From the NCBI RefSeq assembly GCF_030167915.1, contig NZ_JARGNB010000001.1, positions 124,001 to 188,000 on the forward strand: 64,000 bases of DNA, read 5' to 3'. Of the stretch, positions 34,935 through 43,808 are shown piece by piece (positions within the stretch are counted from its first letter, which is position 1; each line of letters begins with the position of its first letter). The notes under the pieces were generated by a model. That model saw only the letters and a list, made by a program, of their open reading frames with translations. It was not told the DNA's origin and searched no databases. This DNA comes from Aquabacterium humicola. GTDB lineage: Bacteria > Pseudomonadota > Gammaproteobacteria > Burkholderiales > Burkholderiaceae_C. Made by a program: the position numbers and the translations under genes.

Positions 34935-35695
34935 CGATTCCTTCCTCTTCCCCGCGCCGCATCGTGATCGTCGGCGCCACCTCGGCGATCGCCGAGCACT
35001 GCGCGCGCCAATGGCTGGCCGAAGGCCCCTCGACGCTGACGCTGGTCGGCCGCGATGCGGCGCGCACCGAACGCGTGGCCGCCGACCTGCGGGTGCGTTC
35101 GCCGCAATCGGCGATCGACGTGCGCACGACCGATTTCGAAGATCCCCGCGCGATCCAGGCCCTGGCCACGACGCTGGCCGCGACCGGCGCGATCGACATC
35201 GTGCTGATCGCCCACGGCAGCCTGCCGGAGCAGCAGGTGGTGCAGGCCGACCTCGAAGCCAACCGTGCCGCGCTGCAGATCAATGCGGTTTCGCCGGTGC
35301 TCTTCGCCGAAGCCTTCGCCGCGCCGCTGCAGCATTCCGGCCGCGGCACGCTGGCGATCATCGGCTCGGTGGCCGGCGACCGCGGCCGGCGCTCGAACTA
35401 CGTCTACGGCGCCGCCAAGGGCCTGGTCGCGCGATATGCCGAAGGCCTGCAGCACCGCTTCGCCGGCACGGCGGTGCGCGTGGTGCTGGTCAAGCCGGGG
35501 CCGACCGCGACGCCGATGACCGCGCACCTCGCGAACGGCGGACGGGCGCTGGCGCCGGTCGATCGCGTCGCCGCCGACATCGTGCGCGCGGTCGCCCGCG
35601 GCACGCCGGTGTGCTACACGCCGGGCAAGTGGGCGCTGATCATGGGCGTCATCCGGCACCTGCCGCGCGCCGTCTTCAACCGGATGGACATCTGA
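34931..35695 (+). CDS. dprE2: decaprenylphosphoryl-2-keto-pentose reductase-like SDR (DprE2 family)
   Basis: 254 residues. Rossmann motif VIVGATSAIAEHCA at the N terminus, IIGSVAGDRGRRSNYVYGAA with the catalytic Ser, Tyr and Lys (YGAAK), and a C-terminal segment (MGVIRHLPRAVFNRM) that closely follows mycobacterial DprE2. Predicted to reduce the 2-keto intermediate made by DprE1, giving polyprenyl-phospho-arabinose. Overlaps dprE1 by 4 nt and the next gene by 1 nt (TGATG), consistent with translational coupling. Confidence 0.87.
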   Translation: MTIPSSSPRRIVIVGATSAIAEHCARQWLAEGPSTLTLVGRDAARTERVAADLRVRSPQSAIDVRTTDFEDPRAIQALATTLAATGAIDIVLIAHGSLPEQQVVQADLEANRAALQINAVSPVLFAEAFAAPLQHSGRGTLAIIGSVAGDRGRRSNYVYGAAKGLVARYAEGLQHRFAGTAVRVVLVKPGPTATPMTAHLANGGRALAPVDRVAADIVRAVARGTPVCYTPGKWALIMGVIRHLPRAVFNRMDI

Positions 35696-37506
35696 TGGTC
35701 CCCTCGATCGGCGCCGCAGGCGCCCCCACCCTGGCCGCCGGCGCGAATGCCGGCACGCTGCTGCGGCGCGCGGGGGCGCGGCCGTGGCGCCTGGCGATGC
35801 TGCTCTTCGCCGCCGCGATGATCGGTGCCGCGCTGTACGGCGGCGTGCGCTGGTTCACGCCGGTTCCGATCGGCGACGCGTGGGACGGCATCGTCGGCTT
35901 CCGGCTGCACCAGCAGGCGGGGTCCCTGGGCATCTGGTGGGCGCAGCACAACGAACACCGCATCGTGCTGGCGCGACTGTTGTTCTGGCTGGACTTCGAG
36001 CTCTTCGGCGGGTGCACCGTCTTCCTGATCGTCGCGAACTACGCGCTGGTCGTCGCCGCGATCGCGCTCTTCGCGGCGCTGGTGCGCAGCGCCTTCCGGC
36101 GCGACGGCGGCAGCGCGCCGGACGCCGAACGGCTGTTCACCCTGGGGCTGGCCGCCTGGCTGTTCCAGTGGATGCAGTTCGAGAACCTGACGCGGCCCTT
36201 CCAGAGCCAGTTCTTCCTCGCCACGCTGGTGCCGCTGGCCGCGCTGTACTTCCTGTACCGGGCGACCGTGCCGACATCGCCGCGGCGCGACTTCGTGATC
36301 GCCTGCGTGCTCGGCGTCGCCTCGATCGGCACGATGGCCAACGGCGTGCTGGCGCTGCCGCTGATGGTGCTGTACGCCGCGTTGACCCGCCAGGGCTGGC
36401 GGCGCATCGCCGTGCTGGGACTGCTGGCCGCGTTGACGCTGGCCGCGTACTTCCACGGCTATTTCGCGATCCGCGGCCACGGCTCGCTGGGGCAGGCGCT
36501 GCGCGAGCAGCCGCTGGCGCTGGTGCACTACTGGCTCGCCTACGTCGGCGGGCCGTTCCAGAAGCTGGCCGCGATGACGAACCACGGCCGCACCTTGGCC
36601 GTCGTGATGGGCGCGGTCTTCGCGCTGCTGGCGCTGGCCGCCGCGGCGCGCGCGCTGCGCCGCCCGGCGGCGTCGGCGCTGGAGCTGGCGCTGCTGGCCT
36701 TCATCGCCTACTTCTGCGCCACCGCGCTGGCCACGGCCGGCGGGCGCGTCAACTTCGGCATCGAGCAGGCCTTCTCGTCGCGCTACACGACGCCGGCGCT
36801 GATGGCCTGGGGCTGCCTGCTGGTGCTGCATGCGCCAGCGCTGGCACGCTGGTTCGGCGCGCGACCGCGCGCCGCGCTCGCCGCAGGCCTGCTGTTCGCG
36901 CTGCCGATGCTCAACGCGCAGCTGGAGGCGCTGCAGCCGCGTTCGGGCGAGGTGCTGGAGCTCGAATCCGGTGCGCTGGCGCTGGTCCTGCAGGTGCGCG
37001 ACGAACACCAGGTGCTGCACCTCTATCCGGTCTACGAACCGCTGCGGCGCACCGCCGACCACGCCGAGCAGGCGCGGCTGGCGATCTACGGCCAGTTCCC
37101 GTTCGAGCGGCTGCGCGAGCAGCTCGGCCAGCCGGCGCCGGCACGGCCGGTCGCGCAGTGCCGCGGTTTCGTCGATGCGGTGGAAGTGCTCGGCACCGAT
37201 CCGCGCTTCCTGCGCGTCAGTGGCTGGTTGTTCGATCCGGTGAGCCGGTCGGTACCGCGACGCGCGCGCTTCGTCACCGCCGAGGGCCGCACCGCCGGCT
37301 TCGCGCTGACGGGCGGCCCGCGCGAAGATGTCGCGCAGGCCGTCGGCTGGCGTGCACGCGGGGCCGGGTTCCGCGGCTACGTGCTGGTCGACGAACTGGC
37401 GAACCCCCGGGCGAACCAACTGGCAAACCACCCGGCCGGCGCCCCGCTGGTGCTGCAGGACGATGCGGGCGCCTGCCACCTGCCGCTGCAATGGCCCAGG
37501 CCCTGA
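35695..37506 (+). CDS. multispanning membrane protein, candidate GT-C type pentosyltransferase
   Basis: 603 residues. About ten hydrophobic helices in the first 420 residues are followed by a soluble C-terminal domain of about 180. The loop after helix 1 carries Asp61 and Asp64 (PIGDAWDG) and then HNEHR (85-89); acidic residues in this first extracytoplasmic loop are the usual catalytic site of GT-C glycosyltransferases that use polyprenyl-phosphate sugars. The C-terminal domain (VSGWLFDPVSR, then GPREDVAQAVG and AGFRGYVLV) looks like a beta-rich module. Context (after DprE1/DprE2, before GtrA) suggests it transfers the lipid-linked pentose outside the inner membrane. No close named homologue was recognised. 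Overlaps dprE2 by 1 nt. Confidence 0.75.
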   Translation: MVPSIGAAGAPTLAAGANAGTLLRRAGARPWRLAMLLFAAAMIGAALYGGVRWFTPVPIGDAWDGIVGFRLHQQAGSLGIWWAQHNEHRIVLARLLFWLDFELFGGCTVFLIVANYALVVAAIALFAALVRSAFRRDGGSAPDAERLFTLGLAAWLFQWMQFENLTRPFQSQFFLATLVPLAALYFLYRATVPTSPRRDFVIACVLGVASIGTMANGVLALPLMVLYAALTRQGWRRIAVLGLLAALTLAAYFHGYFAIRGHGSLGQALREQPLALVHYWLAYVGGPFQKLAAMTNHGRTLAVVMGAVFALLALAAAARALRRPAASALELALLAFIAYFCATALATAGGRVNFGIEQAFSSRYTTPALMAWGCLLVLHAPALARWFGARPRAALAAGLLFALPMLNAQLEALQPRSGEVLELESGALALVLQVRDEHQVLHLYPVYEPLRRTADHAEQARLAIYGQFPFERLREQLGQPAPARPVAQCRGFVDAVEVLGTDPRFLRVSGWLFDPVSRSVPRRARFVTAEGRTAGFALTGGPREDVAQAVGWRARGAGFRGYVLVDELANPRANQLANHPAGAPLVLQDDAGACHLPLQWPRP

Positions 37507-37510
37507 AGAA

Positions 37511-38479
37511 ATGATGAACTCCGTGATGACCCTCCCGCCGGACCGCGGCACGCGCATCGTGCTGCCGGGCGGTGCCGGCCTCGTCGGCCAGAACCTCGTC
37601 GCACGGCTGCGCGAGCGCGGCTACCGCGACATCGTCGTGCTCGACAAGCACCGCGCCAACCTCGAGGTGCTCAAGCGCCTGCAGCCCGGCGTCACCGCCG
37701 AATACGCCGACCTCGCGTCGCCCGGCGAGTGGCAACGCCACTTCGACGGCGCCGGCGTCTGCGTGATGCTGCAGGCGCAGATCGGCGGTCTGGACTACGC
37801 CGAGTTCGAGCGCAACAACGTCGAATCGACGCGGCTGATCCTCGACGCGGTGCGCCGCCATGCGGTGCCGCGGCTGGTGCACATCAGCTCGTCGGTGGTC
37901 GAGTCGGTGGCCGACGACTTCTACACCCGCAGCAAGCGGGCGCAGGAGGCCCTGGTGCTCGCCAGCGGGCTGCCGTGCCCGATCCTGCGGCCGACGCTGA
38001 TGTTCGGCTGGTTCGACCGCAAGCACCTGGGCTGGCTGGCGCGCTTCATGCGCCGCGTGCCGGTGTTCCCGATCCCCGGCCATGGCCGCTACATGCGCCA
38101 GCCGCTGTACGTCGGCGACTTCTGCAACATCATCATCGCCTGCATCGAGAAGCCGGTGACCAGCGGGATCTTCAACATCTCGGGCCACGAGCGCATCGAC
38201 TACGTCGACATCATCCACGCGATCCGCCGCAGCATCGGTGCGCGCACGCCGATCGTGCACATCCCGTACGGCTTGTTCCACGCGCTGCTGTGGGCCTGGT
38301 CCTGCGTCGACCGCAACCCGCCGTTCACCACGCAGCAGCTGGCGGCGCTGGTCGCGCGCGACGAGTTCGAGGTGATCGACTGGCCGGGCCTGTTCGGCGT
38401 GCGCTGCACGCCGTTCGCCGAAGCGATCGACGAGACCTTCCGCCACCCGCAGTTCGCCGCCGTGGCGCTGGAGTTCTGA
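37511..38479 (+). CDS. NAD-dependent epimerase/dehydratase family protein
   Basis: 322 residues of extended SDR type: NAD-binding GGAGLVG (20-26), and active-site Tyr138 and Lys142 (YTRSK) after a Ser-rich strand (HISSSVVES). Family members epimerise, dehydrate or reduce nucleotide sugars. In this cluster it may make or modify a second sugar or tailor the pentose; the substrate cannot be read from sequence. Begins 4 nt after the membrane protein; ATG codons at 37511 and 37514 are both possible. Its stop overlaps the next ATG by 1 nt. Confidence 0.82.
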   Translation: MMNSVMTLPPDRGTRIVLPGGAGLVGQNLVARLRERGYRDIVVLDKHRANLEVLKRLQPGVTAEYADLASPGEWQRHFDGAGVCVMLQAQIGGLDYAEFERNNVESTRLILDAVRRHAVPRLVHISSSVVESVADDFYTRSKRAQEALVLASGLPCPILRPTLMFGWFDRKHLGWLARFMRRVPVFPIPGHGRYMRQPLYVGDFCNIIIACIEKPVTSGIFNISGHERIDYVDIIHAIRRSIGARTPIVHIPYGLFHALLWAWSCVDRNPPFTTQQLAALVARDEFEVIDWPGLFGVRCTPFAEAIDETFRHPQFAAVALEF

Positions 38480-39831
38480 TGGCGAGCGCTCCCTCGGCCG
38501 GCGGCGGCCAGCGCATCGCCGTGCTCGGCGCCGGCCCGATGGGGCTGGCGGTGGCCTACCAGCTGGTGCGCGACGGTCACCGGCCCGTGCTGTTCGAGGC
38601 CGACGACCGTGTCGGCGGCATGACCGCCACCTTCGACTTCAACGGCCTCGAAATCGAGCGCTACTACCACTTCCACTGCACCTCGGACCACGCGTTCCTC
38701 GAAGTGCTGAAGGAACTGGGCCTGGCCGATCGCATGCGCTGGGTCGCCACGCGCATGGGCTACTGGTACCAGGGCCGCGTGCAGCCGTGGAGCAATCCGG
38801 TCGCGCTGCTGCGCTTCAAGGGCCTGGGCCTGGTGGCGAAGATCCGCTACGCGCTGCACGCGCTGGCCTGTGTCCGCCGCGACGACTGGAAGCCGCTGGA
38901 CCATGTCGAAGCCAGCGCGTGGATCCGGCGCTGGGTCGGCGCCGAGGCCTGGGAGGTGCTGTGGCGGCGCCTATTCGACTACAAGTTCTACGACCAGGCC
39001 CACAACCTGTCGGCGGCGTGGATCTGGAGCCGCATCCGCCGCATCGGGCGCTCGCGCTACAGCCTGATGCGCGAGAAGCTGGGCTACCTGGAAGGCGGCT
39101 CCGCGACCCTGCTGCAGGCCTTGCGCCGGGCGATCGAGGCCGGCGGCGGCGAGCTGCGGCTGAAGTGCCCGGTGCAGCAGGTGGTGCTGGAAGGGGAGGC
39201 AGGCGCCGCGCAGCGCGTGGTCGGCGTGCGCACGGCCGACGGCATCGAGGCCTTCGACCGCGTGATCAGCACCGTGCCGATGCCCATCGTGCCGCGGCTG
39301 CTGCCGCAGCTGCCGGACGCGCTGCTCGCGCGTTATCGCGCGCTGAAGAACATCGCCGTCGTCTGCGTCATCGCCAAGCTCAAGCGCCCGGTCACCGAGA
39401 ACTTCTGGCTCAACACCAACGACCCGGAGATGGACATCCCCGGCCTCGTCGAGTACTCGAACCTGCGGCCGCTGGACCAGCACGTGGTCTACGTGCCGTT
39501 CTACATGCCGGGTGAACATCCGAAGTACCAGGAGCCCGACAGCGTCTTCACCGACAAGGTCAGGCGGTATCTCAAGCGCATCAACCCGGCGCTGCAGGAC
39601 GGCGACTTCATCGACATCCGCGCCAGCCGCTACCGCCATGCGCAGCCGGTGTGCGAGCCCGGGCACCTCGAGCAGTTGCCGCCGGTGCACGGGCCGGTGC
39701 AGGGGCTGTGGGTGGCCGACACCTCGTACTACTACCCCGAGGACCGTGGCATCTCCGAAAGCATCGGCTTCGGCCGCCAGCTCGCGAAGGACGCGGCCAA
39801 CGACACCGTCGGTGGCGCCGACAGACGCTGA
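38479..39831 (+). CDS. FAD/NAD(P)-dependent oxidoreductase (amine oxidase/UDP-galactopyranose mutase-like fold)
   Basis: 450 residues. The N-terminal dinucleotide-binding motif VLGAGPMGLAVAYQL and the following acidic strand end (FEADDRVGG) are typical of amine-oxidase-type FAD proteins. C-terminal part ends with the second FAD contact (GLWVADTSYYYPEDRGI). Relatives include protoporphyrinogen-oxidase-like enzymes and sugar mutases; proteins of this type occur in polysaccharide clusters. Role here unknown: a redox or mutase step on a sugar or on the lipid carrier. 1-nt overlaps on both sides (TGATG) tie it into the operon. Confidence 0.8.
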   Translation: MASAPSAGGGQRIAVLGAGPMGLAVAYQLVRDGHRPVLFEADDRVGGMTATFDFNGLEIERYYHFHCTSDHAFLEVLKELGLADRMRWVATRMGYWYQGRVQPWSNPVALLRFKGLGLVAKIRYALHALACVRRDDWKPLDHVEASAWIRRWVGAEAWEVLWRRLFDYKFYDQAHNLSAAWIWSRIRRIGRSRYSLMREKLGYLEGGSATLLQALRRAIEAGGGELRLKCPVQQVVLEGEAGAAQRVVGVRTADGIEAFDRVISTVPMPIVPRLLPQLPDALLARYRALKNIAVVCVIAKLKRPVTENFWLNTNDPEMDIPGLVEYSNLRPLDQHVVYVPFYMPGEHPKYQEPDSVFTDKVRRYLKRINPALQDGDFIDIRASRYRHAQPVCEPGHLEQLPPVHGPVQGLWVADTSYYYPEDRGISESIGFGRQLAKDAANDTVGGADRR

Positions 39832-40229
39832 TGCGTGCCTTCGCGTCGCGCCAGTTCCTTGCCTTCCTCGTCACCGGCGGCTTCGCGGCGCTGGTGAACT
39901 TCGGCTCGCGCATCGCCTACAGCCAGTGGCTGCCGTTCTCCGGGGCGGTGGTGCTGGCCTACCTCACCGGCATGGTCACCGCCTTCGTGCTGGCGCGGCT
40001 CTTCGTCTTCGGCCCCGGCGCGCAGCCGGTGCACCACGCGGCGGGCAAGTTCGCGCTGGTCAACCTGCTGGCGGTGGCGCAGACCTGGGCGGTGAGCGTC
40101 GGCCTGGCCGACTACGGCCTGCCGGCGCTGGGCGTCACGCGCTTCGTGCACGAGATTGCCCACGGCGTCGGCGTGATCGTGCCGGTGTTCACCAGTTTCC
40201 TCGGCCACAAGCACTGGTCGTTCCGGTGA
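39831..40229 (+). CDS. GtrA-family membrane protein (candidate lipid-linked sugar flippase)
   Basis: 132 residues with four hydrophobic helices and the family features FLVTGGFAALVNFGSR near the start and GHKHWSFR at the very end. GtrA proteins act in translocating polyprenyl-phosphate-linked sugars; a GtrA gene (Rv3789) also sits beside dprE1/dprE2 in Mycobacterium tuberculosis. Last gene of the seven-gene unit; its ATG overlaps the preceding stop by 1 nt. Confidence 0.88.
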   Translation: MRAFASRQFLAFLVTGGFAALVNFGSRIAYSQWLPFSGAVVLAYLTGMVTAFVLARLFVFGPGAQPVHHAAGKFALVNLLAVAQTWAVSVGLADYGLPALGVTRFVHEIAHGVGVIVPVFTSFLGHKHWSFR

Positions 40230-40398
40230 AAGGGCCGCTCGGGCCGGCGGTCACCCGCTGACATCGGATGGCTGCCGTGCCGGTGCAGGCGCTCCCTAGA
40301 TCGACGGAGGCTCTGGCGCGGTTGCGACGATGCTGCACCGTGGCCGCCGCGTATCCTTCGCCGCTTCGTCCACCTGACGCGCCGCAGCGCTTCCGTCG

Positions 40399-42921
40399 AT
40401 GCCCTTCACCGATCCGTTCCTCCAGCTCGAACCTGGCTTGGCCTTCGGCCGGCTCCACGCGACAGAGGATGTCGACTGCTTCCGCGTCGAGCTGGTTCAA
40501 GGTGAGCGCTACTTCGTCGAGCTGATCGCCCACGGCCCGATCGACCTCGCACTGCTCGACGACCACGGCGAAGCGCTCGCCACGGGGGGCAACGCCGTCA
40601 CCGACCGGGGCATGATCCGGTCGTCGCTGTCGTTCGTCGCCCCGGCGAATGGCACGTATGCGCTTCAGGTCACCGGCGGCTCGGCGAACTGGGTGCAGCC
40701 GACGGACTACGCGCTGTCGATCGGGACCACGAATGTCGACGACGTCCCCGACGAGCGCTGGATGGCTCGCCGAATCGAGCTGGGCGGCCATGTCGACGGC
40801 ACGCTCGACCTCTCGCAGGACATCGACTGCTTCGCGCTGGCGCTGGCCGCCGGACAGCGGGTCCAGGTGACGATCCGCCACAGCGCCCCGTTCCCGAACG
40901 AGGACCCGGTCGTGCGCGTGCTCGGCCCCAACGACAACGACGTGCGGGAGATCTCGTCGGGCGCGGTCGGCATCTCCTTCGCCTTCTCCGCGACCAGCGC
41001 CGGCACCTACTTCATCGAGCTGCGCAATGCCGACGGAACCACATCGCCGGGCGACGCCAATGTCCTCAGCTACCACATCGAGACCGCGCTGCTGCCGCCG
41101 GACGACCATGCCGACGGGTACCTCGGCGCGACGTCGATGAAGGTCGGCACCGAGGCCACGGGCCGCATCGAGCTGTCGGGCGATCGCGACTGGTTCCGTG
41201 TCGACCTGGCCTTCGGTCAGCGCTATCGCATCACGCTCGTCGACGACCAGGCGCTCGTCGACAACGACCTCGTCGTCTCGCTCGGTGCCGGCGGATACGA
41301 GCTGGTCCGCTCCGACCCCGACGCCGGGCTCGTGTACCGCGCCATGGGCGGTGGCACCTACTACATCGCCGTCGAAGGCAGCAACGACCTGCAGCGCGCG
41401 ACGTCGCCGGTGGGCTACCGGCTGCGCGTCGAGCCGATCCCCGCCGACGACCGCGCCGATACCCCCGGCGACGCCTCGCTGCTCGCCGTCGGTGGCACGG
41501 CCACGTTCCGCTTCGACGGCGGCAGCGATGTCGACGTGTTCCGCTTCGAGGCCGTGGCCGGCCAGCGTTATGTCGCGGAGATCAAGGGACCGACCGGAAC
41601 GTCAGGCCGGACCGACGCCTTCTTCATCGAGGACGGCGAGCCGGTGCCGACGCACGTTGGCGAGGCGCGCTATCGCGACCTCCAGCCCGCGAGCTCGTGG
41701 TACTTCACGGCAGACACGTCCGGACCCGTTTATCTGGCGCTGCTGCCGCGCACGCTGGATCTGTCGGCCGACTGGCGCGTCGAGCTGCGCGCGGTCGCGC
41801 CCGACGATCACGCCGAGTCCGCCGCTGCCGCCACGCCGCTGGCGCTGGGCTCGCCGCTCACCGGCGCGTTGAGCGGCCCCGGCGACGAGGACTTGTTCGC
41901 CGTGTCGCTCGTCGCCGGACAGGCCTACAGCTTTGCCCTGACGACACCGCTCGACCTGCCCTCGATGTGGTACCCGGATTTCTCGCCCCGGCTCGAAGTG
42001 TCGCTGGCCGGCGGCGCGCAGCCGCTGTTGACGGTCGACGGCCATTGGCCGGCCGGCATGAAAGGTGCACTCTTCTTCGCGCCGGCCGACGGCGTCTACA
42101 TCGTGCGGCCGCGCTTCGTGACGAGCTACACCGTGCAGGTCGAGCACTGGCAACCAGGCGCCGACGACGAAGCCGATCTGCCGGCCAACGGAGAATGGCT
42201 GAATGCCAACACGGGCTTCGAGCCGGCGGGCTTGCCCCTCATCGGCTCCGAGAGCGACGACGTCCTGACCGGCAGTGCAAGGCCGGATTTCATCCAGGCG
42301 GGCGCCGGCAACGATCGCATCGAGAGCCGGCTGGACGGCGACGTCGTCGAGGGCGGCGACGGCATCGACACCCTCGTTGTCGATGCCACGCTGGGTACCA
42401 TGCTCGCCGAGTACGCGGGGGGCCGGTGGACGCTGACAAATCTCAGCGCCGGCGGGGCGGCCTCGCTGACCGCCGTCGAGCGCGTGCAGGGCACCGACGC
42501 CGGCCTCGCGCTCGATCTCGACGGCCACGCCGGCTCGGTGGCCCGTGTGCTCGGCGCACTGTTCGGTCCGCAGGCGGTGGCCGATCGCGCGCTCGTCGGC
42601 CTGGGGCTGTCGCTGCTCGACGCCGGCCTCGACTACCCGACCCTCGTCGCGGCCGCGGTCGACAGCGAGCTCTTCCGGGCGCAAGCCGGCGGGGCGTACT
42701 CCCATGCGGCCTTCGTCGACATCGTCTACCGCCATGTGTTCGGCCACGCGCCGACGGCGGACGAGCGGGCGGCGTATGTCGCGCTGATCGATCAAGGCAG
42801 CGTCACGCAGGCACAGCTGGCGCAGCTGGCCTGCGACTCGGTCTTGAACGCCGCCAACATCGGCCTCGCGGGACTGCAGGACTCCGGGCTCGCCTACCTG
42901 CCTGTCGTAGGGGCCTCATGA
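40399..42921 (+). CDS. large secreted-type protein with five PPC-like repeats, RTX segment and DUF4214-like tail
   Basis: 840 residues, acidic, no signal peptide and no membrane helix. Five repeats each begin with a G/T-rich strand and a D-x-D-x-F core (DVDCFRV, DIDCFAL, DRDWFRV, DVDVFRF, DEDLFAV) joined by DDHAD/DDRAD linkers, like bacterial pre-peptidase C-terminal domains. At about 616-663 an RTX-type calcium segment follows (SDDVLTGSARPDFIQAG, GAGNDRIE). The end (about 765-830) resembles DUF4214 (FVDIVYRHVFGHAPTADERA). The combination suggests type I secretion with a C-terminal signal; no transporter is nearby. 169 nt after the GtrA gene. No protease domain is present. No ribosome binding site is obvious. 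Confidence 0.75.
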   Translation: MPFTDPFLQLEPGLAFGRLHATEDVDCFRVELVQGERYFVELIAHGPIDLALLDDHGEALATGGNAVTDRGMIRSSLSFVAPANGTYALQVTGGSANWVQPTDYALSIGTTNVDDVPDERWMARRIELGGHVDGTLDLSQDIDCFALALAAGQRVQVTIRHSAPFPNEDPVVRVLGPNDNDVREISSGAVGISFAFSATSAGTYFIELRNADGTTSPGDANVLSYHIETALLPPDDHADGYLGATSMKVGTEATGRIELSGDRDWFRVDLAFGQRYRITLVDDQALVDNDLVVSLGAGGYELVRSDPDAGLVYRAMGGGTYYIAVEGSNDLQRATSPVGYRLRVEPIPADDRADTPGDASLLAVGGTATFRFDGGSDVDVFRFEAVAGQRYVAEIKGPTGTSGRTDAFFIEDGEPVPTHVGEARYRDLQPASSWYFTADTSGPVYLALLPRTLDLSADWRVELRAVAPDDHAESAAAATPLALGSPLTGALSGPGDEDLFAVSLVAGQAYSFALTTPLDLPSMWYPDFSPRLEVSLAGGAQPLLTVDGHWPAGMKGALFFAPADGVYIVRPRFVTSYTVQVEHWQPGADDEADLPANGEWLNANTGFEPAGLPLIGSESDDVLTGSARPDFIQAGAGNDRIESRLDGDVVEGGDGIDTLVVDATLGTMLAEYAGGRWTLTNLSAGGAASLTAVERVQGTDAGLALDLDGHAGSVARVLGALFGPQAVADRALVGLGLSLLDAGLDYPTLVAAAVDSELFRAQAGGAYSHAAFVDIVYRHVFGHAPTADERAAYVALIDQGSVTQAQLAQLACDSVLNAANIGLAGLQDSGLAYLPVVGAS

Positions 42922-43013
42922 CGGCCGTTGATCGGCGTCAAAGGCCCGCGCCCATTGCTGCCTAGACTTCAGGGTTTCTCCTTGGCACGGCCAGCGCAGG
43001 CCGCACCACTTCC

Positions 43014-43775
43014 ATGCCCGTCGAACTGTTCCGCCGCAATGGCCATCTGTGCCTGATGTTCAGCGACCTCAGCGGTCCGGGCGAGGAGGCGGTGCAAGCC
43101 AACCAGTTCCTGATCGTCGACGACGACACCGGCGCCATCATCGATCCCGGCGGCAACCTCGCCTATCACGAGTTGTACCTGGGCATGACGCGCTACTTTC
43201 CGCCGAGCCGGCTGTCGGCCATCCTCGCGTCGCACGCCGATCCGGACATCATCGCGTCGCTCGATCGCTGGATGACCGCCACGCCGGCCAAGGTCTACAT
43301 CAGCCGGCTGTGGGAGCGCTTCGCGCCGCACTTCTGCAAGCCGGGCAAGACCGAAGGCCGCATCGTCGGCCTGCCGGACGAGGGGGCCCGCCTTCAAGTG
43401 GGCCAAAGCCCGCTGTGGGCGTTGCCGGCGCACTTCCTGCACGCCGAAGGCAACTTCCACTTCTGGCACCCGGAAGCCGGCATCCTGTTCTCCGGCGACC
43501 TGGGCGTCTCGCTGGGCGTCGACCCGCGCACGGCGGTTCGTTCGCTGGCCGAACAGCTGCCGCACATGGTGCCGTTCCACCGCCGCTACATGGCCAGCGG
43601 CAAGATCCTCCGCCTGTGGGCCCGCATGGTGAAGCCGCTGCCGATCCGGATGATCGTGCCGCAGCACGGCGCACCGCTCGAGGGGCCGGCGGTGAACGAG
43701 TTCATCGAATGGGTGCAGGACCTGGAGTGCGGCATCGACCGCATGAGCCAGGCCGACTACGCCTTGCCGGTGTGA
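43014..43775 (+). CDS. metallo-beta-lactamase-fold protein of the oxygen-binding di-iron (ODP) type
   Basis: 253 residues. Metal-site motifs are present: SHADPDIIAS (H-x-D-x-D), AHFLHAEGNFHFW (His), FSGDLGVS (Asp) and a late PQHG (His). This is the layout of stand-alone flavodiiron-like MBL proteins that bind O2 or act as sensors, lacking the flavodoxin domain. Standing alone between unrelated genes. Possible role in oxygen or NO sensing/reduction; unproven. Start at 43014 has no strong Shine-Dalgarno. Confidence 0.82.
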   Translation: MPVELFRRNGHLCLMFSDLSGPGEEAVQANQFLIVDDDTGAIIDPGGNLAYHELYLGMTRYFPPSRLSAILASHADPDIIASLDRWMTATPAKVYISRLWERFAPHFCKPGKTEGRIVGLPDEGARLQVGQSPLWALPAHFLHAEGNFHFWHPEAGILFSGDLGVSLGVDPRTAVRSLAEQLPHMVPFHRRYMASGKILRLWARMVKPLPIRMIVPQHGAPLEGPAVNEFIEWVQDLECGIDRMSQADYALPV

Positions 43776-43808
43776 CCGGGCGCTTGCGCCGCGCGCCGGC
43801 GGTGCCGC

